From positions 310,001-374,000 of the forward strand of contig JAWZYV010019947.1 of assembly GCA_038373885.1 (NCBI GenBank): 64,000 bases of DNA, in the 5' to 3' direction. A program made the position numbers and the translations under genes. This DNA is from Cheiracanthium punctorium. Lineage: Eukaryota; Arthropoda; Arachnida; Araneae; Cheiracanthiidae. The notes beneath the pieces were generated by a model. That model was not told the DNA's origin. It searched no databases and saw only the letters and a list, made by a program, of their open reading frames with translations. Positions 1-10,779 of this stretch are shown piece by piece. Every line of letters begins with the position of its first letter. The first letter of the stretch is position 1.

Positions 1-64
1 CCAAGTTAGCACTGAGAAAATCTATATATCTATATCTATATCTCTATATATACATATACATATA
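1..64. repeat. TATATC-type low-complexity DNA
   Basis: Short runs of tatatc, tatata and acatata fill the left edge, directly before a mariner-type terminus at 65. This is simple-sequence DNA and nothing codes here. Confidence 0.7.
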
Positions 65-650
65 CAGGGTGTCCCAACACGCTTTATTTGTCTTCCTATT
101 AGAGATAAGTGGGCAATCTAAATTGAAAAAATGTTGAAAGAAAGGTAGGAAAAAAGACAGTGCTACAAAAAACTCCTCTCGATAATTTTCAAAAAGTTGT
201 ACTTACAAAAAAAAAAAAAAAAAAATCCCAATTAGTAGAATGTGACCCATACACTAATAAGGTGATGTACAAGGGGGGGGGGATCACATTGAATGATCGC
301 ATTTCAGAGGTCGCACAGAAATTACGAAAGAAAATATTTTTTTTTTTACCCTATAGTAATTAATATACGTTTACATTTATAGTCATGTATGACCGTCGAT
401 CATCTTTGTTCAAAGATATCTTTGAGACGATCTATGGTGAAAAGCTGAAATTTTGTACATCCCTTCCTTAGCGTATCCGACACATTTTTCTAGTTGGGGA
501 ATTTTTTTGAACAGGGGTCGTATGCAAATTTAAAAAATGAAATTCTTTGAAGATGGCCGAAGATTTTCTTCACGTAATCTTTCTTCCTATCTTAATTTTA
601 ACATTTTTTCAAATTACATTGAGCACTTATTTCTAAAAGATAAAGAATTA
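65..650. mobile_element. Decayed mariner-type non-autonomous element, right end lost
   Basis: After a TA dinucleotide (63-64) the sequence opens with cagggtgtccca, the same terminus as the complete short element at 32921-33112. The first ~90 bases (cttcctattagagataagtg and onward) reappear in inverted, diverged form at about 575-655, so the ends of a palindromic element can be seen. The right terminal repeat itself is gone. Between them are A-runs (about 207-225), a G-run and no meaningful frame. Family assignment rests on terminus similarity only. Confidence 0.45.
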
Positions 651-659
651 AATATATAC

Positions 660-1412
660 AACAAATTATACAATTATGCATTTTTTCAATTTAAAAAGTA
701 GTACCTCTGCCATTGATGGGTGAGCTAGGATAGATTTGTATTGTTACGAAATCTGGTAGTGGGTGTATGTTAAAATAGTGCAACAGGCTTGAAAAAGTGA
801 AAATAACACTTTATTCGACGAAACGAAGTACTAAATCTCGCAAAGCATACAGCATTTTCAACCACATGCCACAGCGGATCGTTAAGTATACCACAGCAAT
901 AACACTATTCAAACGGCAATATGAATCTTATAGCTCTGCTCTCTATATCGGAAGGTCTATCACACGCTAATTCAAAAGCCAGGGAGATTATCTAATTATT
1001 ACCAAGATTTTTAATTCGGACTCGACGTCATGTAGAATGTGACATATTTCTAGATTTTTCTCGTAACTTTTTCTTGATTGAGATACAGCCAAAATTCCGG
1101 TAGTTTTGAAACCCCTCCACCCCAAAGTCGCCAAGATCAAGGTGTCACATACTAATTTTACTTGCAATAATACCTGTACAACTCTCTTTCCAGCAACACA
1201 TATTAAAAAGGGAAAGCAGCATTACAATTTTGTAGAAGTACGTTGCAATATGTGTTTAAACTCGTATTTTCTCTGGAACATTATTTTACACTTTTAATCC
1301 ATCTTAATTTAATTTTTAATTTCTAACTACATTAAAATCTTGATTAAGTTTTTTAAACTGATATCGTTTCTATTTCATTTTATCTTCCTTTGCAATTAAT
1401 ATTTCTCTCAAC
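660..1412. other. No recognisable feature
   Basis: AT-rich DNA. Short frames such as 1106-1297 (63 codons) have no recognisable domain and end at chance stops. Confidence 0.6.
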
Positions 1413-1578
1413 CAAAAGCGGATCCAAGGGGAGGGCGCAGGGGGCGTGCGCCCCCTCGAGAAAAATATATTCAGTAGATAAATGGGGCTTTCACCAATAT
1501 TAAGTGGGCTTTTTACTAGATAAAATGAGCATTCACGATTTGCGCCCTCTCCGAAAAAAGTTTTTGGATCCGCCCTTG
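1413..1578. mobile_element. hAT-type MITE (166 bp) with 8-bp target duplication
   Basis: The 8-bp direct repeat ctctcaac flanks the element at 1405-1412 and 1579-1586. The ends are inverted repeats: caaaagcggatccaagg on the left and, read inward, caagggcggatccaaaa on the right. An 8-bp duplication with a C-A-start terminus is typical of hAT transposons. The G- and C-rich inner borders and lack of coding capacity mark it as non-autonomous. Copies with related ends are at 7510, 11809 and 13400. Confidence 0.87.
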
Positions 1579-1586
1579 CTCTCAAC

Positions 1587-2574
1587 ATACACTTTTATCA
1601 AAAAATCTTTAATGGCAGTTTAACACATTCCATAATCAACTTCAATAGATTAAAATAGGCTGAAATATTAAAAATATCTTACATTTTTTTTTAATTAAAC
1701 TGTTGAAGAGGTGAGATAATGAGACAAATTAAAATTTAAATGTAAGAGATCTGACACGAAAATATTTTTCACTACCTTTAATTTTTTTCTCTTTAATGAG
1801 AAGTAATATAATAATGGCGTTATTCTGAAATAGTCTATGATTTTATTTTTTAATAATCACAAGAACTATGAAATGAAATATAATTTTATGTATGTTTTAT
1901 CTAGTTAAAACACTCTGAGTTCATTAGCGTTAAATTTTAACAAAAAGGACTCAAATATATATATTAATGCCACATTGTACTGTTTAATTATCAGTAACAA
2001 AGTTGCTCTTATGTGACCACAATATTAATAATGCAACTCCTCTCTCGGGTATAATTAATCTTCTTACAACCGACGTGGAGAGCTTTTAATCTGAAAAACT
2101 CTAGAACTTATACTAATTTTCTTCAGTGATTAATAGAATAAAATAAATGAAAAAGTTTCAAGGTTTTCTAAATAATTGTATTAATAAAATTCTTCTGAAA
2201 AGTATTCTCCGTAGCTAAGATATTTTAATTTTTTATTTTGAATGACGGCAAAAGTAACCACCGTCAACTGTCTTATAACAATTCCACACAAAGTTTGTTT
2301 TAATAAAAAAAGACAAATAATTCGAATACTTAATTTTTACAGATGTTCCCAAATTATTTAGGATGGACAAGCTGCGTTGATTATCAGGATAATTATATCT
2401 CTTATCCACGACGTGGCTCCTCTCCCATATCATATCTGTGCGAGGAAAATTGAGCAAATTGGCAAATAGAGAATTTATCAATATTTAACTTTAGTGCTAG
2501 GAAACTGAATATTACAATTCGCAGAATAAGAGAATCCAACAGACTGTCTCTCAAGTCTAGTGGTATCCCAGTGC
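1587..2574. other. No recognisable feature
   Basis: AT-rich DNA with only chance frames (for example 2233-2481 minus). No splice-flanked coding block or repeat termini were seen. Confidence 0.55.
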
Positions 2575-2578
2575 TTAA

Positions 2579-3065
2579 CACTTTAACGCGCAGTGTTCCC
2601 GCTCTGGGAACACCAAACTCTGACGTTTTGACTGTTGCCAGTCACGAAGAATAGATTTGATTTCTATAAAAATAGTTGCGGATGACATAGCTCCACGAGA
2701 ATCCTTTACTTTTGAGCACGTCATTTCCCGTAAAAAAATTGTCACGATTATTTTTAACAGCACTGACATCTGCTGAAAAATGGAAGAATTCGAGAACAGC
2801 TGGATAGATTGCCCAATGCTGAAAAAAGGGCTGCCGTTGCCATCGCTTGACTTAACTACCAGCAAGATGGCGGACGATCAAAACGTTCATCGCGTGCCAC
2901 AGATCTGGACACAATTTTTTGACGCAGCTGAGTCAAAAAATTGGCTCTAGATCTGTGGCACGCGATGAACGTTTTGATCGTCCGCCATCTTGCTGGTAGT
3001 TAAGTCAAGCGATGGCAACGGCAGCCCTTTTTTCAGCATTGGGAAAGGGTTGCACCTCAAAAGGT
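2579..3065. mobile_element. piggyBac-like MITE with long palindromic core
   Basis: TTAA flanks both ends (2575-2578 and 3066-3069). The termini are cactttaacgcgc on the left and the inverse of gcacctcaaaaggt on the right, each slightly changed from the family form CCCTTTRA. TTAA duplication and a CCCTTT start are hallmarks of piggyBac-type elements. The left half is a unique 230-bp arm shared with 20793, 37675, 50156 and 57002. The right half is a giant inverted repeat (see 2812-3043). There is no transposase frame, so movement would need a partner in trans. Confidence 0.82.
2812..3043. repeat. Perfect 95-bp inverted repeat
   Basis: By direct comparison, bases 2812-2906 and 2949-3043 are exact reverse complements over all 95 positions, with a 42-base spacer that itself contains a partial inverted repeat (attttttgac against gtcaaaaaat). 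It forms the core of the piggyBac-like MITE. A transcript across it would fold into a near-complete double-stranded hairpin. Perfect arms imply a recent copy or arm homogenisation by gene conversion. Confidence 0.96.
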
Positions 3066-3069
3066 TTAA

Positions 3070-3799
3070 AAGCGTCGGACCAGTTAGAGAAGGGTCCCAC
3101 CATACTATTGAAGACCACCGTCTACATGAACGTTGTCATGCACATATATATGCAAGTTAAATCCGTGGTTCCTGAAGTCTTCTCGGCGATTGTTAGTATT
3201 TTTTTCTAAAGGTACCAAGGTTCTAAAGGTACCACCTTCTTCGTATGTATGCGATCCCTTAAAGTTCAATTTAAACTATATTAGCTTATATTTTCAAATA
3301 TACTGATCCAAACAGAACTTTAGGATCCAAACAGAAGTTTACTTTCTGGTGTGAGAGAGGGGGGGGGGCGTGATTATATTACTTTAAATGGAAATAAAAT
3401 TCATGTAAGATCCCATTAATGATTTTAAAAAATATTTTTTGATCATTACTATGAAAAAAAAAAAATAACAAAAGGAAAAAAAAAAGGAAAGGTGTAGTGA
3501 GTATGTTTGGGATTTCAAAAGTTATTTTTGAAATAAAGCAAAATGAAATTACCCATACTATTTTAACAGTTGTGCGTTAATGGTAAACAATTTCACTTTA
3601 ACATTAGAGAGATAATTTTTCAGCCGTTTGTAACTCGCACATTATTGCTTGAAATTTTTAAAAATTTTGTATTTCAGATTTCTTTTTTGGACATGCTGTA
3701 TTCAAATATCGAGTAAAAGTATCATCACTGATGTTTCAATACTTGTGTTTTGTTTTAAAATATGTATATGATTCCCTAAGACAAAAAACTACTATATAC
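3070..3799. other. No recognisable feature
   Basis: AT-rich DNA with a G9-10 run near 3360 and A-rich runs near 3450-3490. No termini or coding evidence. Confidence 0.55.
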
Positions 3800-4156
3800 C
3801 AGGGTTTCTGAAACTGTGCTTCTCGGAGCACTAATTTTTCCGAGCAAAGGTAGCAAGTGCTCTGCAAAAAATTTCTTGTTGCCTAATGGCCAAAGTCATC
3901 ACACATTAAATCAGTGAGTTAATTCGGCAAAACGAGTTACTAAGGAAAATGGTATTCACCATCTGAATACAAAGGTTACCAAGACATATGACAATACAAT
4001 TTCTGTGTTGGAGTCAAACCAACCAATCAGGTTACCTGACTCGCAGATACACGGCGTTTGGTGAATACCGTTATTAGTTTCGAATTCACTGAACTCGGAT
4101 TTACACTAGGTGCTCCGGCAAAAATTCAAAGGACCGAGAAAAAGTTTGAGAAACTG
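3800..4156. mobile_element. Palindromic hAT-like MITE
   Basis: The left end cagggtttctgaaactg and, read inward, the right end cagtttctcaaacttt form an imperfect inverted repeat, followed on both sides by ctcgg. Farther in, ggtattcacca (about 3950) pairs with tggtgaatacc (about 4060). CAG-GTTTCTCAAACTTT ends are typical of the hAT/Charlie group. A shared tatac lies on both sides (3795-3799 and 4157-4161), but a full 8-bp duplication is not clear, so the copy is old or the border is uncertain. Confidence 0.6.
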
Positions 4157-4164
4157 TATACAAT

Positions 4165-5630
4165 AATATCCAATATTATTACCGAATTTAAACAGTACCT
4201 TTTTTTTTGTTAGAGCGTGAATTACGATTCCAAATAAAGAGGATTTGGAATTGTGATTCAGGATGTCTTTTCAATGCATTTTCGATGCTAGGCTTTCAGT
4301 GATTGTGATTTCGATGTCTTTTAGGGGCAGGTTTACCATACGTCGATATTTAACTAGTTTAAATTTTTTTCATTAAAATTATCGTCTTCTTGAAGCATTT
4401 ATATAAGATGGACTGTGTACACAAAACGAAATCTTTCGAAAGCGAAGAGTTTCAGAGCGTTTTCAGAAAAACGTAAAATTCGATTTTGGTATATAATAAA
4501 AATTGAATATGAAGTTATTTATTTTAGGTGGGCGAAGATTAAATATATTGAGTGTACACATATTTTCGTGAAAGGTTTTTTTCTAGCGCTTGTTGTAACT
4601 GCCTCCACAACGGGCTTTGATTTCTAGTTATTAATATTGAGAAGTAAAAATGAAATCGACGTGCTAACTACTGTATTAGTTTTTTTTCCTTCTTCTAAAA
4701 ATATTAAATGTAAATGTATTCTAGAGTTACCTGTCGAATATTTGTCTTTCTATGTTTGCCATATCGCACTGATTACAAGAAGGAAAGAACAGATTATGAA
4801 TATTGAATATATTTTCAAAGAAGCTACGCGTTTACATAATTAAACGGGATAAATATTCACTCCTTTCATGTATTTAGAAGAATTTAGTTTCAACTAAACA
4901 AGTATCTGAATATTTGTCTTTGCAACTAAAATTTTTATGTTCGAATATTGAGTACTATTTCATTTTGCATTACTGTATTGAGTTATTCATCCGTAAAAAT
5001 GTTCCTTCATGTATGTATGCATTGATGAAGAAGACTCAAATATTTGTTTTACCATGCAATTATCCCAGAAAAAATTCTGTTAGAAATTAATAAGCGCTTT
5101 TAGTTAAGATGCTATTGTTGTGAGGTAATTAATTCTGCATTGTTGATGCATAATAAAGCAACATCTTCAAATTTTTAAAAACAAGAACATCTTTAATAAA
5201 TGGAACTGCAAAATAGTCTTTTGTTTTACGATTTATAATTTACTACAAAGCTGGTTTAAAGATATTTTTTTTTCAGAAAGGTATTATCTTTAAAATATCA
5301 ACTGTTTCTAAATAATAAATTATCAAAATATCCATTGTCGTTTTCCGGTAAATTTCTTAGTGCTAATTTTTTCTGCTTTAAAATGCATTTTACAAAATAA
5401 TGTCTCAATAAATTTGCAATTAACCATTGGCTTTAAAATTGTTTAAACAATTAATTTTAGTTTGTTGGATAAAGTTTTTATGAAGTACACAAATTTGATT
5501 GGTTGTCGGGGGACATTTGCATTTGGAGAATATCACTAGCAAACATTAAAAACGATTACACGTAGAATTGAACTAGGCGTTTGACCAGCCCCATCCAAGG
5601 TATTCAAATGGACAACGAGCACGCTGATTG
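4165..5630. other. No recognisable feature
   Basis: AT-rich DNA. The frames at 4415-4627 and 4637-4843 encode lysine/isoleucine-rich chance peptides with no known motif. Confidence 0.55.
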
Positions 5631-5636
5631 AGGAGC

Positions 5637-6005
5637 TATAAAGTAGGGAAAGGCTTGTTGGTGAGACCTTTGAAGCAACCTCTGAAGATCGTCACAAGAA
5701 ACCGGGCTGCGAACAGTGAATTTAGTTCGAGGATAAGACGTACAAGAGGAGCTCCGATTTAGTAGTGTAAATCTTTAGACAGCAAAATGTTTGTAGTGCA
5801 AAAGACATATCACAGAATGGAAAGCTATAAATAGAGTATGGCATTTGTGAGATGATAATACTTATTGTGTCAATTACGAATGATAATTTACTTTAATTTT
5901 CAGGCCTAAATTGCAAACTTGGCTTTAGTCTGACAGACTGAAGTCGAGCATTCGAAGAAGAAATCACTTACTGCCCGTTCCCCAAAAGAGAAACAAACAC
6001 AGACA
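5637..6005 (+). promoter_or_regulatory. Possible TATA promoter with two noncoding exons
   Basis: A TATA-like box (ctataaagtag, about 5636-5646) precedes a GC-richer block ending near a possible donor (gtaaat, about 5768). A pyrimidine-rich acceptor (tttaattttcag, ending about 5903) starts a second block that runs to a possible donor gtacgt at about 6010. Neither block has an open frame, so this would be 5' untranslated or noncoding RNA. A solo LTR with its own TATA box is an alternative. Weak evidence. Confidence 0.25.
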
Positions 6006-6011
6006 AGACTG

Positions 6012-7505
6012 TACGTAGTGAAAAATAAGCTATGTCTTTTGTGAAGCTGCCTGTTTCCAATTTCACTCTTTCTATTTCATCGTAATTTGTTTTGTTTTTT
6101 CGCTTTTAATTAAAAAAATAAGGGCGGAAAATGTTCGCAAAATTCAATATTCTTAAAAAAAAGTTATCCAAATAGAGTTGTTGAACCCCTCCTTTCACAT
6201 TTATTGGAATAAAATTGCAGCAGATCTGACGCAAGTGTAAAAGCGTGGTAGATTTTCCTTATCAAAAGCGGATATTAGTAGTAAAAAATATTAAAACTGT
6301 TTTTTAATAAAAGTTATCGAACCTCGGAATTCTCGCTGTTATAGAACTTCTATTTCAAGTATTTTTGAAGATTTAAAAATGTATTTAAATTATATTATAC
6401 TAATGAGGAATTTTTTAAGTGGTCTTCAAAAACTTTAAAAAAAGAAATTGAAAGAGGCCAGAGAAAATATGCGCTAAATTCCTTTGTAAACCTAAAGAGA
6501 TGATTTGTTTTGTTATTGTATTCTTTTCTCTAAACCACATTTATTATAGATAGATTTATCAATAGTAAAAAGTAAAATTTAAAGAACGAAAAGTCGCATA
6601 TTTTTATTTCTACAGAACTCATTGTGACATGAAATGTCTCTTACATTATTCTAATAATAAAGAAGTTGATTTTTGAATAAGGTTACGAAAGTTTTAAGTA
6701 CCAACTTTATTTATTTAATTATTTCCTTGTAAATACACTCTTTTTATCTTCACTCATCATTATAAGGAGTTATATGTCGAAAGCTTTAAAAATTAAACAC
6801 AAAAAATAGTTTTGCGAAGCAGTACGTAATTATCAGATAAATGCCGACAAACATCAATTTGATCCTAAATAGAAATTTCCCTTAATGATCCTAAATAGAA
6901 AAGTGTAAAATAAGCTGAGTTTATTATCTGAACTAAGAATAATAATGCTTTTATTTTTCGAACACACCTTCCTCGTTTTGTTTGCACATGTATATATAAT
7001 ATAGTATATGTATGCGGACACTTTGGATTTTAGATAATTTTTTCAGTTTTCTATTTGACCCCATTAAGAACATGCATCAACTTCCATTTTTAAGTTACAT
7101 TTTGTTAATTTGTTCATTTAGGCATTTAGAGATTCACCAAATAATGGAAACAATTCATAGATTATAATCATAAAAAGATTAGATTATTGTTGATCAAATA
7201 CGTTTAGAAAGATGTGAAACTTTCTCAAAGTATTATACGAGTTTTTAGCAATGTTATATTTTGTGTTCGTCTATTCACGAAGATGTAAACGTCGTCTAAT
7301 AATTTCCTAATATTTTCACCTACACATAATATCCGATAATATCCGCGTGTCATACAGAATCTTAATGAAAATTATACTGAAATTTACACGAAGAAGATAA
7401 TTTCTAATTTAGATTAATAACACATTATTTTATACTTTTCCAGAGCTCATGCAAGACACACATTATTTTATACTTTCATAGATAGCTTATGAGTATATAT
7501 AAGAG
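6012..7505. other. No recognisable feature
   Basis: AT-rich DNA. A roughly 20-base block (acacattattttatacttt) is directly repeated about 36 bases apart near 7420-7476. No coding or element termini. Confidence 0.55.
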
Positions 7506-7509
7506 GGCT

Positions 7510-7657
7510 TAGGCACGTATCCAGGTAAACATTTCGGAGGGAGTCCAAACGGTAAAAAAGGCAGAATTTTTCAAAAAGACTTTATCATTTTAGTAACACA
7601 AATCAAAATATTAAGGCGGTTCCAGAACCCCTGAATTCCCCCTTAAATACGTCCTTG
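7510..7657. mobile_element. hAT-type MITE (148 bp), aged
   Basis: The left end taggcacgtatccagg and, read inward, the right end caaggacgtatttaagg are inverted repeats related to the elements at 1413 and 11809. The flanks agagggct (7502-7509) and cgaggtct (7658-7665) match at 6 of 8 bases, as expected of an old 8-bp duplication. The interior (gtccaaacggtaaaaaaggc) is shared with the inverted copy at 13400-13584, so both are the same subfamily. Confidence 0.72.
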
Positions 7658-7699
7658 CGAGGTCTGTAAATTAAATAGTGGCAACTTAACCTAGAAACT

Positions 7700-8243
7700 C
7701 GCAGAAGAGCGGGCATGCGCAAATAGGATATGGTAGTGGTGAGGCGGCGTTGTTGTCGTTGTGTAGAGCGCACAAAACAGTCGATCTAGTAAGAAGGGTA
7801 GTTGTTGTGTGGCATTAAAGTGAAAAGTTTCGTTACCATCTCTCTAAAGCAGGTATGGGCAACCTTTGAAAAGTTACGGACCAAACTTTAAGATGTTACG
7901 AAAGTCGTGGGCCAAACTTCCTGATGTTCGGGCCGGTGGTTGCCCATATGTGCTCTAAAGCATGTTTCCAAAAGGCGATCAGCTGCATTCCAAAAAAAGT
8001 CTGTAAAACGTACAGAAATTACTCGTATTATTTACAGAATAAGTCTGTTCGTAAGAAAAAACAGTTTTTTTCTGTTTTATCTTCACCCGCGCATGCGTAC
8101 TAGACGAAGACGTCATTGCTCAACCTTGAGGTCCATTTCGCCTCCGGCGCAATTAAAACGGCAGGGCATTGTACTACGTGTTGTTAGCTGGAGCTGGAGA
8201 AAAGCGACGGTATATTTAGTTACAACTGCATACGTAGGTTCAG
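7700..8243 (+). promoter_or_regulatory. Possible host promoter and first exon
   Basis: This stretch is visibly GC-richer than its surroundings and holds two NRF-1-like palindromes, gggcatgcgc at 7711-7720 and cgcgcatgcg at 8088-8097. It ends in an ideal splice donor, cag|gtgagt, with the exon border at 8243. In insects such sites are bound by the NRF-1 relative Ewg and lie at promoters. The frame at 7940-8320 has no recognised domain and crosses a transposon end, so any exon is probably untranslated. A hAT MITE (7850-7952) interrupts the block. Confidence 0.38.
7850..7952. mobile_element. hAT-type MITE (103 bp) with perfect 8-bp duplication
   Basis: The repeat ctctaaag is identical at 7842-7849 and 7953-7960. 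The ends are caggtatgggcaacc and, read inward, cacatatgggcaacc. The TATGGGCAACC terminus is a classic hAT (Charlie-like) end. At 103 bp it is a minimal, non-coding insertion, and removing it rejoins the promoter-like block around it. An intact duplication suggests a fairly recent event. Confidence 0.86.
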
Positions 8244-8329
8244 GTGAGTGTTTGATGTTATGTACGGATTTTGTTCCGCGTTGGCGTAACCCGGCTCGTT
8301 TGGACTTAGAACATTTTTAAGTACTTTAG

Positions 8330-8980
8330 TGTTTGTCGATAATGTTGACGCAACGCAATTAATTAGATTAATTAATTGACACAATTAATGTTAAATCAAT
8401 AAGCAATTAGCGAGATATAAAGCAATAAGCTAATTAATTAGATTGATTACTATTAATTAATTGTTAATACAGTAATATTTAACTGGGAGGGAAACCCCCA
8501 CCACAAGAATAAAAGGAGTTACATGAAAAAATGTAAGAATTCTTATTTTATTTCCATAAAATGGACATTTAAAATGGCATTTACTCTCACTGTAAGCAAC
8601 AATATCGGCCTTCTTTCGTAAAAAGTGGCATGTAACATTGAAGGGAGGGGGAAAATGGTTTCTTTTGTAGAAAATATTTCCAAAAAGGTTGAATTCTTTT
8701 TTTTTAGGGGGGGCAGTTACACCTCCGTCTTCCCTTTTAATCCATCCTTGGCGTTGAATGATGGGAAATAGAACAGTTATGGAACTTGATTGTGAATTCG
8801 AGACTTTTTACCTACAAAAAGAAACGAAAAAAAATCACCTGTGAATTTTGATATATTTATTTTAGACTTGCTGGTGAGGGGAGGGGGGGGGGGTCTTTTA
8901 TGAGTAAAACTACGCATCGAAAACAATGGACCAACCAGATAAATCGGCATAATGATTTTAAGCAGTGCAGGGCATCACTT
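8330..8980. other. AT-repetitive and G-rich stretch
   Basis: From 8355 to 8470 the motif ttaattaatt recurs several times, giving an extremely AT-rich patch. G-runs lie near 8488, 8706 and 8880. The block at 8700-8755 resembles one end of a hAT-like element, but no partner was found. Confidence 0.4.
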
Positions 8981-8984
8981 GATC

Positions 8985-9005
8985 TGACGTCATACTATGA
9001 CGTCA
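8985..9005. promoter_or_regulatory. Two full cAMP-response elements
   Basis: The palindrome TGACGTCA occurs at 8985-8992 and again at 8998-9005, 5 bases apart. Each is a perfect CREB/ATF site. Two perfect 8-mers this close are unlikely by chance in AT-rich DNA. Which gene they would serve is not visible; a SINE begins about 110 bases downstream. Confidence 0.5.
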
Positions 9006-9116
9006 CCTTAGCGACTCTTTCTTCAGCTACTTGCGATTTATGTGCAAAATTTTCTGGCAACACTGATCGCAGGTGACGCTCTGGGTCGGCTAACGAACGA
9101 TACGTACCGTTCATCT

Positions 9117-9330
9117 CACCATGGCACAGCGTTTATGTCACTGGAAATAGTAGACGGGCGAAGTGTGAAAGTCCCAGGTTCGGGTCCCATCGCGCGTCCG
9201 TCGACCGTTAACCGTTCAGAGTTTACCGTGGTTTTCTCCGGAAGTTAGCGTAAATACGGATTAGGACCCCTTCGAAAGACCCCCACGGAGGGCTCCCCTC
9301 TTTCAAGGAAACCTCCCCAAAGCTCACTCA
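9117..9330 (+). mobile_element. tRNA-derived SINE, forward copy
   Basis: A box A-like motif (tggcacagcgttta, about 9122) and a box B motif (ggttcgggtccc, about 9178) are spaced as in a tRNA gene, giving an internal RNA polymerase III promoter. The body (taaccgttcagagtt, then ccttcgaaagacccccac) is repeated in inverted orientation at 13745-13935 and in part at 61048-61244. The frame through it (9042-9248) is not a gene. The 3' end is uncertain. Confidence 0.75.
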
Positions 9331-9851
9331 CCAAATGGAACGAATTTCACACAATCTCAAGTACACACTAAAAGGAACGTACTGTGTGAAAATTAGCTGC
9401 TATCTCCTCATAGAACTTGAGAAATTAAAGGTTAAAAATTAATTAAAATCGCACCAATTGTACACTTTAGCTAGTATTTGGCGACAGGGATAATTAATCG
9501 AAAAGTTGAAACGCTCACGCGACTACGTACTCGAAATATTTATAAATCAGTGTTTGCTATACCGTGTTATATTTCAACGTACTGGGTTTTTAAGTAGCTT
9601 AATCTCGTTTTCTACTAGTTAAACTGAAGTCCTATAATATTTTTATTTTAGTTCTGAAAGTCCCTGAAGAAAGTAATTTCTTTTTATTTGTATTAACACA
9701 TTGCAAGCTGCAAATTCAGTTTACGCATAAGTGAGGCATTTATTTTAATTCTATTCTTTTTATCCACATGATGATACTATGGAGCAAATATACTTAATGT
9801 TGTTTTTATGCTTTACGCGGAATTTTCTTCGAAAAATATGACATTGTCTCC

Positions 9852-10770
9852 ATGCACAGACGAAGAAAAAGTCTGCAAAATCAAATTGTTGAAAGCTTGC
9901 AAAATTATCAGAAAGTAAATGCAACAGATTTGGTAGCAAATGAGCAATGCTTATTACTCGATACCCCTGAAGATCCTATATTTTCTAGTTTAGAAAACGA
10001 AAGCATTGAATTCATGTCCAGTGAGGACATCATGCAAAATAAGCAATTTATTTCTTGAAAAGATAAGGAGACTGCAGTAAAATACTGGCGGGATACAATA
10101 GTGGCAAAATCCCGCAGTTTACAGAGTGTTCAAAATTATTTTAAATTTGTTACAAATAAAAGGCAGTTATATCTGTAGGAAAAGCAAATTCAGAAGAATG
10201 GCGATTATAAATATAAACTAAATCAAATTAAAAAATATACGTTTTAACACTTCTAACACGCAAGAAAATTACAGAAAAATGTACATGATTGTGATTTACA
10301 AACTTGGGCTTCAGAAAAGGCATTCGAATTAGGACTGAAATTCCGCGCATCTAAAGGATGGCAGTACAGATTTTTAAAAAAGAATAAGATTGTGAGCAGG
10401 AAAGTTACAAAATTTGTTTTGCTGAAAAACTCTCGGTCAAAGGAAATCATTAAGAAATTAACGCAGGCGTCCGTAAATGATGTAAATGTCTTTATAAAGG
10501 ATTCATTGTTAAAAGACGATCAAATTTTTATGCTGATCAGTCAGGTTTTAATTTAGAAATCCATCTAGACGAACCCTGGAACATAGAGGATCGAAGCAAG
10601 TAGAAAGTGAGATTCAATCACAAAATGCTGTGACACATTCCTACACTACAATGCCGATTTTAAGTAAAAACAATAGATTGGTATAGCCATTACATATTGA
10701 ACATCCCGAAAAAACTGGGAATTCGGAAAAAATTAAGTGCAGCAGTTTTCTGACATTGTGTTAATGAAAC
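9852..10770 (+). pseudogene. Degenerate pogo/CENP-B-type transposase
   Basis: The first 68 codons are open (9852-10058). Homology continues in shifting frames with in-frame stops. Recognisable pieces are a helix-turn-helix/CENP-B-like stretch (ELGLKFRASKGWQYRFLKKN, about 10330), SRKVTKFV, and then the DDE-domain start (DQSGFNLE, about 10540). These are typical of pogo/Tigger-like transposases of arthropods. The part after about 10780, including the remaining catalytic residues, is missing. Loss of tryptophan codons to stops indicates an old inactive copy. Termini were not identified. Confidence 0.7.
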
Positions 10771-10779
10771 AACTTAATA

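Noticed and set aside
7940..8320. 126-codon plus-strand frame
   Set aside because: It begins inside the end of a hAT MITE and crosses the candidate splice donor at 8243; the predicted protein is basic and low-complexity without known domains.
9117..9190. Functional tRNA gene
   Set aside because: Box A and B are present but the sequence cannot fold into a complete cloverleaf by eye and is repeated with a shared non-tRNA body at 13745, so it is a SINE head.
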